A DNA stretch of 64,000 nucleotides from Anaerolineae bacterium (GCA_020849765.1 JADLAY010000065.1:1-64000); one strand, 5' to 3'; positions 17,451-25,815 are shown, numbered from the stretch's first letter. Notes: a model not told the origin generated them from the letters alone. Made by a program: numbers and translations.

Positions 17451-18407
17451 TCACGCATGCTCGCGGATGAACGTCCGCATCTCCGCCAACACGCTATCGA
17501 GCACCAGCGCCAGATGCCCGCCGTAATCGACCGCCATCAGCCGCGCGCCAGGGATGTGATCGGCGCTGTATTGCCCCTGCGCGAACGGCACCAGCGCATC
17601 GTCGCGCGCATGAATGACCAGCGTCGGTGCCTGGATGTCACTAATCGGCAGCGCCTCGACTTCGGGCAGCGCCTCCTCGACGATGTCCAGATTCATACCG
17701 GGCAGGCGCGCGCTCATCGGCTGGAACGAGCGCACCGCCGCCACCATCGCCTCGTGTTCCGCCGGGCTGACGTGCGCCAACGACTCAGCCGGGACGCCGA
17801 GCACCGCCAGCACCGTATCCGGGAAGTAGGTGACCGCCGCCCAGTAGACGAAATCCGTCAGCAGCTCGTTCGAGGGGCCGCTGCTGTCGTCGCGGATCGG
17901 GCGCAGTGTGCTGATGGCGGAGACGAGCACCAGCGAGCTGACCCGGTCGGGACAATCGAGCGCGAATTGCAGGGCCGATGGCCCACCGGCGGAGTCGGCA
18001 GCGACGGCGATCCGGTCGATGCCAAGCGCGTCGAGCAGGCAGGCGTAGGCTTGCGCTTGCGCAGCGACCGACGGATCATCCGGGATCGGCGTCTTCAGAT
18101 AACCGAAGCGCGACGGGGCGATGATGCGGAAGCCATCACCCAGCGCCGCCAGCATCAGCCCCTGATCGTAACCCCCACCCGCGCCGTGGATGGCTAACAC
18201 GGGCGTCCCTTCGCCCTGCTCGCCGTACTCGAGCGCGCCGCACGGCGTATCGACCGTCTTGCTGCCGAGCGCCAGCCGCGCCTCGTTGGCGCGCATGTCC
18301 TCGCGATAGCGCAAATAGACGAGCACCACACCGGCACCGATCAGCAGCAAGAGAGCGGTCACGATGCGGAGCACGTACCAGCCTAACGGATGTCGATTGT
18401 TGTTCAT
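17451..18407 (-). CDS. Membrane-anchored alpha/beta hydrolase
   Basis: A 318-residue alpha/beta hydrolase with an N-terminal helix (residues 11-31) that anchors or exports it. The oxyanion region HGAGGGYDQG is at 74-83. The nucleophile elbow reads ADSAGG with S139, so the usual first glycine of GxSxG is alanine. The acid is probably D in HARDDALVPF, and the histidine is in DYGGHLAL near the C-terminus. The triad is complete, so it is probably active on esters or similar bonds. The substrate cannot be assigned. Confidence 0.88.
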   Translation of the reverse strand: MNNNRHPLGWYVLRIVTALLLLIGAGVVLVYLRYREDMRANEARLALGSKTVDTPCGALEYGEQGEGTPVLAIHGAGGGYDQGLMLAALGDGFRIIAPSRFGYLKTPIPDDPSVAAQAQAYACLLDALGIDRIAVAADSAGGPSALQFALDCPDRVSSLVLVSAISTLRPIRDDSSGPSNELLTDFVYWAAVTYFPDTVLAVLGVPAESLAHVSPAEHEAMVAAVRSFQPMSARLPGMNLDIVEEALPEVEALPISDIQAPTLVIHARDDALVPFAQGQYSADHIPGARLMAVDYGGHLALVLDSVLAEMRTFIREHA

Positions 18408-18498
18408 GGGGTTTCCTGCCCGTCATTGCGGGACACTGACAGGGTCAGAGAGCGGTGGGCATGGCCGCAGCGTTTGCTTGCGGCCATGCGCGCGTGAT

Positions 18499-19458
18499 CT
18501 ACGCCAGAGTCTCGTGCGTCACAGCCAATGCATGCCCGGCGAGAAAGGCTTCGGCTTCGTCCGCCGTGAAGACACCGGTCGTCGTGCCGGGCGCCAGGGT
18601 CGCCGACGCGCCGAGCGCCGCGCCATAGGCCAGCATCTGCGGCATGTCCCAGCCACGCACGATGCCGGTGACGATCCCGGCGTCGAAAGCGTCGCCGCCG
18701 CCGGACGGATCGACCGCGTCGACGCTGAAGGCATTCGCGCGCCACACGTCCTTGCCGCGCAGCGCCAGCGCGCCGTGTTTGCCCTGGGTGATGATGACCG
18801 TGCCCGCGCCGCAGGCCTGGAACGCCCTGGCCTGCTCCAGCGGATCGGCGAGGCCGGTCAGCAACTCCGCCTCGTCGTCGTTGGGCGTGAAGTAATCGAC
18901 GTAGGGCAGCACCGTTTCGAGGCCGTTCATGCCCTTGTTCTGCAGCGAGATGACGACATCGAGCATGGTAACGACGCCCTGCTCGCGGCAGAAGGCGAAC
19001 AGATCCGCCAGCTCGTCCATCTGGATGGCGGGCAGCACGAACAAGCCGCCCAGGTAGAGCACCTTCAGCCCCGCCGCCCACTCGCGATCGATGTGGCTGA
19101 CGGCGAATTCCTTGTTGGCGCCGACGACGTGGATGAAACGCCGATCCTGCCCGCGCACGAGCAGGATGATCGTCTGCGAGGTCGGCTGCGTCTCCGAGAC
19201 GGTGATCCGGTCGGTGTTTGCGCCGAACCGGTTCAGCTCGTTGAGGATGACCTGCGCCGAAGGATCGTCCCCAACGCGGCCTGCCACATCGGTCGCGATG
19301 CCCTGCTTGGCCAGGCCGATGGCGACATTGGCGCCGCAGCCCCCGGCGGTCGTCGGCAGCGAGTCAATCGCCAGCAGCAGGCCCTCTTCCGGCAGACTGT
19401 CCATTGGCCCGCAGACAGTATCCGCGACCAGAATTCCTGCACACCCTACAGTGTCCAT
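18499..19458 (-). CDS. PfkB-family carbohydrate kinase
   Basis: A 319-residue ribokinase-fold sugar or nucleoside kinase. The N-terminal GGCGANVAIGLAKQG motif binds the sugar. The C-terminal signature DPSGGGDAFDAGIVTG holds the anion hole and catalytic base D256. Middle residues (VGANKEF) fit the ribokinase/adenosine kinase branch. The ATG at 19458 follows an AAGGGA site; the longer TTG start adds only two residues. A class II aldolase gene lies about 410 bp upstream, suggesting a kinase-aldolase sugar route like tagatose metabolism, although a repeat block separates the two. Confidence 0.92.
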   Translation of the reverse strand: MDTVGCAGILVADTVCGPMDSLPEEGLLLAIDSLPTTAGGCGANVAIGLAKQGIATDVAGRVGDDPSAQVILNELNRFGANTDRITVSETQPTSQTIILLVRGQDRRFIHVVGANKEFAVSHIDREWAAGLKVLYLGGLFVLPAIQMDELADLFAFCREQGVVTMLDVVISLQNKGMNGLETVLPYVDYFTPNDDEAELLTGLADPLEQARAFQACGAGTVIITQGKHGALALRGKDVWRANAFSVDAVDPSGGGDAFDAGIVTGIVRGWDMPQMLAYGAALGASATLAPGTTTGVFTADEAEAFLAGHALAVTHETLA

Positions 19459-19499
19459 AACCAATAATCCCTTTTCGTTTCTCTCCCAAAGCCTGAACT

Positions 19500-19602
19500 A
19501 TTCACCTCACCCCTGTCTCGCTGCGCTTCGACGTCCCCTCTCCGCCCCACGGGAACTTCCTCCGGTCGCGTGCGGAGAGGGGGTTGGGGGTGAGGTATAT
19601 GG
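19500..19602. repeat. CCCTCACCC...GAGAGGG intergenic repeat
   Basis: A member of the long imperfect inverted repeat family (CACCTCACCCC ... GGTGAGG, inner TCCCCTCTCCG ... CGGAGAGGGGG) also seen at 23946, 25612, 44557 and 63619. It lies between the kinase and aldolase genes. Confidence 0.7.
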
Positions 19603-19689
19603 ACAGGTCTCTGTAACGAGTACATCGTCAACCTTAGATTGACGCCCAAGTCAGTCGCCTTAGGAAGAAGGCGGTGCAAATGGACAGAA

Positions 19690-19835
19690 AGTGCGCTGGC
19701 GTGCGCCGGACGTTGAAACGCCCGGCTGACCTTGTCAAGCGCACTAAAGGCGCTCTGAAATCGCCCTTGCACATCTAGCCCCTTCAGTGGGCTAGATTAT
19801 CGTCAGCCATTCGGCTTAGGCCAATGGCGGCAAAT
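19690..19835. repeat. Hairpin-word cluster
   Basis: Adjacent short inverted repeats: GCCGGACGTTGAAACGCCCGGC (one mismatch), AAGCGCACTAAAGGCGCT, CTAGCCCCTTCAGTGGGCTAG and a GCCATTCGGC-type arm. The same words recur near 39130-39235 and 61035. No gene is seen between 19459 and 19870. Confidence 0.65.
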
Positions 19836-19870
19836 CCGAATTAACTTCGCAGCAAAGCTCGCCTCGCGTC

Positions 19871-20752
19871 TCAATCGGCTTTGCCGACGCAGCCCAGCCA
19901 GTCGATTCGTTCGAGCACGGCTTCGCAAACGGCGCGGCGTCCGGCCAGCATGACGTCTTCCGGCCCACCCATGCCGAGCAGCTTGTGCGGGTTGGCTTCC
20001 GGCACGTCGAGCGCGGCGCGCATCACGTCCAGGTAGCGCAGCTTCATGTAAGTGCCGTAATTGACCTTGGTCACGCCGAGCGCAATCGCCGCCTGGATCG
20101 ACGCCTTGTCGATGCCGGTGCCCCCGTGGAGCACGAACGGCACCTTGATCCCCGCGCGCAGCGCCGCCACGCGATCGAGATCGAGCGCCTGGGCGCCGTG
20201 CAGCAGCACGTGGATGTTGCCGACGCTGATCGCCAGCAGATCCAGGCCGGTCGCGGTGACGAACTCAGCCGCCTGACGCGGATCGGTGGTCGAGCCGCCC
20301 GGCTCTCCGCCGAATGGCAGTGTGCCCAGTTCCGCCTCGACCGCCACGCCGTGGGCATGGGCGTAGTCGACAATCGCCTTCGTGCGCACGGTGTAATCGG
20401 CATCGGATTCGCCGTGCGCGGGCACCGGCATGACCAGGTTGAACCCGGCGGTGACGGCGCGGCGCACCCAGCCATCGTCCGGGCACTCGTTGAAGATGAA
20501 GCCGACCGGCACCGAGGCGGCCTCGGCGGCAGCGCGGCCCAGCGCCCCGTACCAGGACAGGCGCTCCTGCGCGATGCGATCCGGCTCGGCGAGGAATTCG
20601 CCGTTGAAACCTATGACGATGGGCGACCGGGTTTGTTCGGCGGCGTCGATGACGCCATTGAGGGATTCCAGGTTCCAGCTCTCGAAGTATCCGACCGCGT
20701 AGCCCTGATGCATGGCCTTCTGCATCATCTGGCTGATCGGCTGCAGTGGCAT
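19871..20752 (-). CDS. Class II fructose-bisphosphate/tagatose-type aldolase family protein, atypical metal site
   Basis: A 294-residue TIM-barrel protein related to GatY/KbaY. VEAELGTLPFGGE, SVGNIHVLLHG and VLHGGTGI carry the conserved glutamate and the two later metal-binding histidines. The first metal and catalytic segment, normally LHLDHH, reads IFNECPDD instead, so the catalytic aspartate and first zinc histidine appear replaced. I chose the ATG at 20752, which follows a GGAG site; a longer frame to 20878 lacks one. It may be an aldolase with altered chemistry or a related lyase. The PfkB kinase downstream suggests sugar phosphate metabolism. Confidence 0.8.
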   Translation of the reverse strand: MPLQPISQMMQKAMHQGYAVGYFESWNLESLNGVIDAAEQTRSPIVIGFNGEFLAEPDRIAQERLSWYGALGRAAAEAASVPVGFIFNECPDDGWVRRAVTAGFNLVMPVPAHGESDADYTVRTKAIVDYAHAHGVAVEAELGTLPFGGEPGGSTTDPRQAAEFVTATGLDLLAISVGNIHVLLHGAQALDLDRVAALRAGIKVPFVLHGGTGIDKASIQAAIALGVTKVNYGTYMKLRYLDVMRAALDVPEANPHKLLGMGGPEDVMLAGRRAVCEAVLERIDWLGCVGKAD

Positions 20753-20897
20753 GGTGTAAAGCTCCAATCTATGTGCCGAAACAGCACTAATTCCGTCCTC
20801 TAGGATACCGCGAATGCGCGCTATTGGCATCTGATTCGTCGTAATCACAGGCCAAACGCCAGAGAGATGCGCCGTCACGCCTCCACCCTACCGCGCC

Positions 20898-21033
20898 GTA
20901 GGGGCGACCCGGTGGGTCGCCCGCCCTGTCCCTACACATCCGGCGTGATTCGCCGTAGGGACGACGCCTGCGTCGTCCGATATGTTCGTCTACGCCGATC
21001 AAAGACGGCGGACGGCAAAAATGCCGTCCCTAC
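20898..21033. repeat. Three GTAGGG-palindrome-GTCCG repeats
   Basis: Copies at 20898-20923 (core CGACCC/GGGTCG), 20954-20979 (core GACG/CGTC) and 21007-21033 (facing left, core GGCA/TGCC) fill the gap between the aldolase start and the HtrA terminator. Confidence 0.7.
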
Positions 21034-21065
21034 GATCCGTCTTCGGCGGGCGCGGTTCAACTCCC

Positions 21066-21105
21066 AACAAAAAACGCCCATGGCTCGGCGGGCGGGCCAT
21101 GGGCG
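21066..21105 (-). terminator. Intrinsic terminator of the HtrA-like gene
   Basis: On the minus strand a perfect 10-bp stem (21075-21084 with 21096-21105) is followed by a run of six T residues (21069-21074). It lies 57 bp past the protease stop codon. Confidence 0.85.
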
Positions 21106-21161
21106 AAGACTCATAGGGAGACTGCGAATTCTGCGCAGGGGCTTGGCGGCGCCAAACCCAA

Positions 21162-22301
21162 TTATGGGCGCGCGGACAGCGTCACGTTGAGCGTCAGCGC
21201 TTCCTGACCGTCGCGCAGCACGGAGACGGCCACCGTCTGGCCGGGCACCGTGTAGCGCGCCAGGTACGAGATCAGGTCGTCCATGCCCCTGATCTCGCTG
21301 CCGTCGACGGCGGTGATGATGTCCACGTTGGACGGGCCGCCGCTGCTGACGCGGGCGAACTCCGACGCATGCAGACCGGCTGCCGCCGCAGGGCTGCCCG
21401 CCGTCACCTGGCTGACTGCCACGCCGCGCGTATCATCGGGCAGGCCGAGCGCCTGGATCATCGACAGATTGATGTCCGTCCCGGCGATGCCGATGTAGCT
21501 GTAATCGACCGAGCCGTCCGCGATCAGATCCAGCGCCACGCGCTGCACCAGATTGCTCGGCACGGCGAACCCGACGCCGGAACCGCTGCCGCTGCTGCTG
21601 GCGATCTGCGAGTTGACGCCGATCACCTGGCCATCCAGGTTGAGCAGCGGGCCACCACTGTTACCGGGGTTGATGGCCGCATCAGTCTGGATGACGCCGC
21701 CGATCGAGTAGCTGTTCAGACCGTCGATGATGCGGTTCAAGCCGCTCACGATACCCGTGGTCAACGTCCAGTCCTGCCCGAACGGGCTGCCGAGCGCGAT
21801 CACAGGCTCGCCGACGACCAGCGCATCCGAGTCGCCGAAGCTGATCGGGTGCAGTTCCTCGACCGGCAGGTTGACGTCGATCACGGCCAGGTCAGAGTCA
21901 GGATCGACGCCGACGACATCGCCCTCGGCGAGCGTGCCATCGTAGAACTCGATCTCGATGAAGTTGGCCTGTTCGACGACATGGTTATTGGTCACGATGT
22001 GGCCGTCCGTGTCGATGACGAAGCCGGAGCCGGTCGCGGCGCCGATGGTGCGGTTATCACGCCCGGCCAGCGTCACGCGAATGGCGACGACCGACGGGCT
22101 GATATTCTGGTAGAGCTGCGTGTAGATGCCGCTCGTCTCCAGAGTTGTGGTTTGCAGCGGGGTATCGCTGCCGGTGGCCTGTACCGCCACGGGTGCTGTC
22201 TGGTTAGCGGCGCCAACCGCCCCGGTCGCGCCCAGGACGACCAGTCCCAGGATGATGATGGTCAAGACGAAGATCGGTGTTCTCCGTCGTAAATTAGACA
22301 T
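21162..22301 (-). CDS. HtrA/DegP-like serine protease with PDZ domain
   Basis: A 379-residue S1C trypsin-like protease anchored by one N-terminal helix (residues 10-32) and facing outside the cytoplasm. The catalytic triad is intact: H107 (VTNNHVV), D137 (DPDSDLAVID) and S215 (NPGNSGGP). One C-terminal PDZ domain spans about residues 280-375 (GVAVSQVTAGSPAAAAGL). The length is typical of DegS/HtrA members with a single PDZ. It probably handles envelope protein quality control, next to a PDZ-only protein encoded upstream. It has its own terminator; no copy of the shared regulatory element was found before it. Confidence 0.95.
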   Translation of the reverse strand: MSNLRRRTPIFVLTIIILGLVVLGATGAVGAANQTAPVAVQATGSDTPLQTTTLETSGIYTQLYQNISPSVVAIRVTLAGRDNRTIGAATGSGFVIDTDGHIVTNNHVVEQANFIEIEFYDGTLAEGDVVGVDPDSDLAVIDVNLPVEELHPISFGDSDALVVGEPVIALGSPFGQDWTLTTGIVSGLNRIIDGLNSYSIGGVIQTDAAINPGNSGGPLLNLDGQVIGVNSQIASSSGSGSGVGFAVPSNLVQRVALDLIADGSVDYSYIGIAGTDINLSMIQALGLPDDTRGVAVSQVTAGSPAAAAGLHASEFARVSSGGPSNVDIITAVDGSEIRGMDDLISYLARYTVPGQTVAVSVLRDGQEALTLNVTLSARP

Positions 22302-22456
22302 AGTCTTCAGTCCTCACTTCTCTATCTTGTCCGCCTCACTCGAAATCCCCGCTCCGTCCGGGAGAAGGGATTTGTTGATTTTGTCCCGCCCTCCGCAGGT
22401 GCCGGAGAGCGGGCGTGGCGTTTACGTTACTACCGATAAGCCTTCAATCGAATGTG

Positions 22457-23293
22457 CTACGCCTGGCCGTCAGGTGCAGGGGTTTCCGGCGTGGCCGGTG
22501 CCGCATCATTGGGCGCGCCATTGCCCTGGCCGAACGGCATACCGCCGCGCTGACCACGACCGTCACGCTGGCCGAAGCCCTGGTCGGAGCCAAAGCCGCG
22601 ACCCATCATGCCGAAGCCACCCATCAGGTCGCCTGCGAGCGTAACTTCTTCGCCGTCACGAGTGACGGTCAGGCTCAGGCTCTGATCGTCGCTGTTCATG
22701 AAGGCGTTCGCCAGCGTCTGCATGTCGAGCGTCGTGATGTCTTCGCCGTTGATGGCGGTGATCAGGTCACCCACCTCAAGGTTGAACGGGTTGCGGCTCG
22801 TCAGCGTGTCGACGACCGTGAAGCCGCCGTCGCCCTCTTCCAGGTCGGCGTTGAACAGCGTCTCAGCCAGCGTCAGCGGGTCGATCGCCTGGGCCATCTG
22901 GCCGCGACCGAACGGGCCACCACGAAGGTTGTCCGGGGCGCTGCCGAGCGTCGCTTCAATCGTGACGCTCTCGCCGTCGCGTTCGACTTCCAGAGTGACG
23001 GAGTCACCGGGCGCAGCCGCCGCGACCAGTTCGCTCAGTTCCGCAGCCGTGCTGACGGCCTCGCCATTGAACGAGACGATCACGTCGCCAGCCTGGATGT
23101 CCGCCGCTTCTGCTGGCGAATCCGCCTGGACACGACCGACGACGACCTGGCCGTCCGTATCGCGAATCGAGATGCCTAGCCAGGCACTCGCCTCTGTCGC
23201 CTGAGTGGTCGTGTCATCCTGGGCGAAGACCGCACCCGCGGTCAGCGCCAGCACGAGCAGCGCCACCAGGGAGAACAATCCGAATTTGCGCAT
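22457..23293 (-). CDS. Secreted PDZ-domain protein
   Basis: A 278-residue exported protein with a signal peptide (about 1-24, ending VFAQDD). A clear PDZ domain covers residues 37-118 (WLGISIRDTDGQVVVGRV, PAEAADIQAGDVIVSFNGEAV). A second PDZ-like region is near 150-220 (NLEVGDLITAINGEDITTLDMQ). The tail is rich in G, R, Q and F, then in A and P. No protease domain is present, so it may present substrates or scaffold the neighbouring HtrA-like protease. Its promoter carries one copy of the four-unit element (23354-23418). Confidence 0.85.
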   Translation of the reverse strand: MRKFGLFSLVALLVLALTAGAVFAQDDTTTQATEASAWLGISIRDTDGQVVVGRVQADSPAEAADIQAGDVIVSFNGEAVSTAAELSELVAAAAPGDSVTLEVERDGESVTIEATLGSAPDNLRGGPFGRGQMAQAIDPLTLAETLFNADLEEGDGGFTVVDTLTSRNPFNLEVGDLITAINGEDITTLDMQTLANAFMNSDDQSLSLTVTRDGEEVTLAGDLMGGFGMMGRGFGSDQGFGQRDGRGQRGGMPFGQGNGAPNDAAPATPETPAPDGQA

Positions 23294-23353
23294 TGCTTTG
23301 TCTCTCCTACATCGTTTCCAATCAAGTGCGCGGTGGGTTATCCCGCTGACATA

Positions 23354-23418
23354 ACGCTATCATGCCCCTCGCGCCCCGTGGTTATCACCAGCCTAAATAT
23401 CCTTAAATCGACCTTAAG
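23354..23418 (-). promoter_or_regulatory. Four-unit promoter element, copy A (PDZ protein)
   Basis: Read on the minus strand: CTTAAGGTCGA, TTTAAGGATA, TTTAGGCTGGT, GATAACCACG, then 17 nt and a -10-like TAGCGT at 23359-23354. The start of unit 4 is 27 nt from the -10, as in the three other copies. The gene starts about 60 bp further on. No -35 hexamer is needed if an activator binds here. Confidence 0.7.
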
Positions 23419-23428
23419 TGATTGTAAC

Positions 23429-23442
23429 CAGTTTGCAAACTG
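23429..23442. promoter_or_regulatory. 14-bp perfect palindrome CAGTTTGCAAACTG
   Basis: It lies 10 bp upstream of unit 1 of element copy A and could be a second operator for the PDZ gene. It is not found beside the other three copies. Confidence 0.35.
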
Positions 23443-23456
23443 CCGCTGAATCGAAA

Positions 23457-23484
23457 CAGCGCCGCCGAACGTTCGGCAGCGCTG
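23457..23484 (-). terminator. Probable terminator after the two-helix protein gene
   Basis: A 28-bp palindrome with one mismatched pair (14-bp arms meeting at AACGTT) lies 30 bp past the stop of the gene at 23515. Only three T residues follow on the minus strand, so it is a weak intrinsic terminator. Confidence 0.5.
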
Positions 23485-23514
23485 GAGAAGAGAGGATCGC
23501 CGGGCAGTGCAGGG

Positions 23515-23919
23515 TCACGTCGCCGGGACGGGCGCGCCGCGCTGGCGCAGCCATTTGATCGTGCGACCGATCGGCGTGCCGACGAGAACGACGACCGCCG
23601 TCACGGCCAGAATGACCCAGACGTCATACAGGACGCTGCCGATCTGCGACCACTGGATCGAGTCCGAGCTGCCGCCACGGCCTTCCGCGCCGCCGCCGCG
23701 CTCAGCGACGGTGGTTGCCGTACCGTCCTGCTGCGCGGGTGGCGTGAAGCCTTCGCGGTCTCGGTCTTGGAAACCTTCGCCCCCGCCGCTGCTGGTGGTG
23801 AGGACGCGCAAGGGATTTTCCAGGTTGCCGGTCGCGGCCAGGGCGATGCCGCCCGCTGCGACGACGGCGATCAAAATGAGAACGCCGATAATGCCGTTGA
23901 GTTTGCGTCTGCGTGCCAT
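23515..23919 (-). CDS. Small two-helix membrane protein, hypothetical
   Basis: A 134-residue protein with membrane helices at about residues 8-28 and 97-116, separated by a disordered extracytoplasmic loop rich in G, E, D and R (TTSSGGGEGFQDRDREGF). Both termini are basic (MARRRK, IKWLRQR), so they should be cytoplasmic. The ATG at 23919 has an AGGAG site. It follows the DUF4405 cytochrome gene by 91 bp and is probably in the same transcript. It could be an accessory subunit of that cytochrome; no family is recognised. Confidence 0.75.
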   Translation of the reverse strand: MARRRKLNGIIGVLILIAVVAAGGIALAATGNLENPLRVLTTSSGGGEGFQDRDREGFTPPAQQDGTATTVAERGGGAEGRGGSSDSIQWSQIGSVLYDVWVILAVTAVVVLVGTPIGRTIKWLRQRGAPVPAT

Positions 23920-23945
23920 GTCAGGGTTACTCCTAGAGCGAGTCT

Positions 23946-23997
23946 CGGTACCCCTCCCCACTGCAGGGGAAACAATGGGGAGGGGGATGGGGAGTGG
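23946..23997. repeat. CCCCTCCCC...GGGGAGGGG inverted repeat
   Basis: A short member of the CCCTCACCC/GAGAGGG-type family (CCCCTCCCCACTGCAGGGG followed by ATGGGGAGGGGG). It lies between two probably co-transcribed genes. Confidence 0.55.
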
Positions 23998-24010
23998 AAG
24001 AATTTCGAGT

Positions 24011-24520
24011 TTAGTGTGCGGCCTGGCGCCCAGGCAGCAGATACTTGCGAGCGTGGGTGACGATCCACTTCCAGTGCAGCGCCACGTGCAGCGCGACGAT
24101 CAGCAGGCTCAAATCCGCCGTCAGCCGGTGGATCTGCTCGATGGCGCGCGAGGACTGCTGCACCGCAGACAGATCCAGGCCGAGCGTGCGTGAGATCAGG
24201 ATGCCGGTCACGACCAGCGTCGCCACGTCCGCGAACAGCGCGATGTTGAGCACGTAGTTGAGCCGCGATTCATGGACGAGCTTCTTGAAGAACGTCCGCG
24301 TGAGGCTGACGATCCAGCTCCAGTGCAGAATGAGATGAATGACGAGCGCCGCACCGAAAAAGACGCCCAGCAGTTCGTGGATTTGCAGGCCGGTGAAGCG
24401 CAGTTCAAGATCGACCACGAAGGCCAACACCAGCATGAGATCGAGATAAAGGTTGAGCCGGTTCTTACTGATCCTGGCGAACCTGCGTGGCGCCGTCTGC
24501 GCCTGTGCGATGGCGGTCAT
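24011..24520 (-). CDS. DUF4405-like mini cytochrome b membrane protein
   Basis: A 169-residue protein with four membrane helices. Two helices carry the same pattern, H-x13-H-x3-H-W-x-W-I: HELLGVFFGAALVIHLILHW and HRLTADLSLLIVALHVALHW. The H-x13-H spacing is that of the bis-heme four-helix core of cytochrome b, so it probably binds two hemes and moves electrons across or along the membrane. The partner is unknown; a YceI-like protein is encoded nearby with the same promoter element, and in E. coli yceI adjoins the cytochrome b561 gene yceJ. Promoter copy B lies upstream. Confidence 0.85.
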   Translation of the reverse strand: MTAIAQAQTAPRRFARISKNRLNLYLDLMLVLAFVVDLELRFTGLQIHELLGVFFGAALVIHLILHWSWIVSLTRTFFKKLVHESRLNYVLNIALFADVATLVVTGILISRTLGLDLSAVQQSSRAIEQIHRLTADLSLLIVALHVALHWKWIVTHARKYLLPGRQAAH

Positions 24521-24560
24521 CTGCCGTTAGTCTCCAGAGCACGTTCCATACCATGCTCAA

Positions 24561-24625
24561 ATCGTAGCCATTTCCGTCCCCGCCGTGGTTATCTGCATCT
24601 CAAATAACCTCAAATCCGATTTAAG
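24561..24625 (-). promoter_or_regulatory. Four-unit promoter element, copy B (mini cytochrome b)
   Basis: Read on the minus strand: CTTAAATCGGA, TTTGAGGTTA, TTTGAGATGCA, GATAACCACG, then 17 nt and TACGAT at 24566-24561. The spacing from unit 4 to the -10 is 27 nt. The gene starts about 40 bp downstream. Confidence 0.7.
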
Positions 24626-24742
24626 GTGGGTGCGTTCAGCCATGAGGCAGGGACATGCAGCGCCACATCCGCCAGCGCGGACGGCAAGGCACGGTCGATG
24701 AGGATGTAATTCCGAGCGACTGCCGCAGGCTAACCCTGCGGT

Positions 24743-25447
24743 CTAGCGCAGGCGCACGATGATCGACCCGGCCAGTCCCAGGGCGTACACGAATATCGTG
24801 TAGAAGGTGTACGGCAGCGTTCGGTAGCTGCGGCGTGCCAGTACGAACAGGACGACCGCCGTGATCAGCATGATCGCCGAAAAGACGAAGCCGACCAGCA
24901 CGCGATCGAATCCGGCATAAGCCACAACCGCCAGGGCAAAGAAAAGGCCGTTGATCACGACCAGCACGATGTCGGTCCCGCTCATGCGGTCGTGGGGCCG
25001 CATCTGCTCGAAGATCAGCAGAGGCACCGTGAACGCCCATGCGCCGATGAAATACAGGATGTTGCCGGCGTAGTAGTCGTCAATGAACAAGCTCTTGCAG
25101 ATCGCGGAGTCGAAATCTTCAGGTGGGCAGTATTGGTTGAACAGAAAACTGGCAACCTCATGGAGGCCGTTGCCCGTGGCGTAAAAATACACCCCGACCA
25201 GGAACAACAAGCCGAGCGCTGCGCCCGTTCGCGAACGCAGCAGAGAGAAGTTATCGGTCAGGTGTTGCAGCACAAAGGCCGGGATGATGACCGTAAACAG
25301 GATCAGCGTGGTCATTTGCACGAGTTCGTGAAGGCGAAGGAAATCGTCCGGCTGGAGCAGGATCTGGGTGGTGGGTGAAAAGCGCTCGATGGACACCAGG
25401 ACAACAGTCAACGAACTCAATGTCAGGAGAATGTGCAATCGTCTCAT
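24743..25447 (-). CDS. Multi-pass membrane protein, hypothetical
   Basis: A 234-residue protein with about seven membrane helices, starting with a signal-anchor-like helix (residues 5-20). A loop between helices 3 and 4 holds two cysteines (NQYCPPEDFDSAICKS) that could form a disulfide outside the cytoplasm. No family is recognised. About 290 bp of gene-free sequence lies before its start and 220 bp after its end, so it is probably monocistronic. No copy of the four-unit promoter element is seen upstream. Confidence 0.8.
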   Translation of the reverse strand: MRRLHILLTLSSLTVVLVSIERFSPTTQILLQPDDFLRLHELVQMTTLILFTVIIPAFVLQHLTDNFSLLRSRTGAALGLLFLVGVYFYATGNGLHEVASFLFNQYCPPEDFDSAICKSLFIDDYYAGNILYFIGAWAFTVPLLIFEQMRPHDRMSGTDIVLVVINGLFFALAVVAYAGFDRVLVGFVFSAIMLITAVVLFVLARRSYRTLPYTFYTIFVYALGLAGSIIVRLR

Positions 25448-25611
25448 TGCAATCTTTCCTTCAGAGTGTGCTTGGACTGAAAATCGATTTTTCCCGATGA
25501 CGTCTATGGAGGCAGGCGCAACACATGTCGTGATTGAGTAGAACGCGTTTCAAACAAGAGTGCAAAAGTGACTCATGCAGGGTTGTTGCAAAGTCAGGAT
25601 TGCGCTGTCAG

Positions 25612-25815
25612 GCCCTCACCCTAAATCCCTCTCCCGACCGTTGGTGCTCCCTTTGGTCGTCATGGAGAGGGACTTTCAAGAGCCGTTTTGGCCCCCCTTC
25701 GCCATGAGGGAGAAGGGGCTGGGGGATGAGGGTCATAGATAAGTTATGCATCTCGGATTCAAATGGGGTTCTCCCTCGCCGCCATAGCGACGAGGGAGAT
25801 GGGGGACACGAACGG
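25612..25815. repeat. Double CCCTCACCC...GAGAGGG repeat
   Basis: Two overlapping members of the long family: CCCTCACCCTAAATCCCTCTCCC at the left and GAGAGGGACTTTC, then CCATGAGGGAGAAGGGGC and GGGATGAGGG to the right, ending in a second CCCTCGCC/GACGAGGGAG pair near 25770-25800. The gap 25448-25830 holds no gene. Confidence 0.7.

Noticed and set aside
25612..25815. A novel element for the CCCTCACCC...GAGAGGG repeats
   Set aside because: Repeats with these words are widespread between genes of many GC-rich bacteria, so their presence here is not new in itself.
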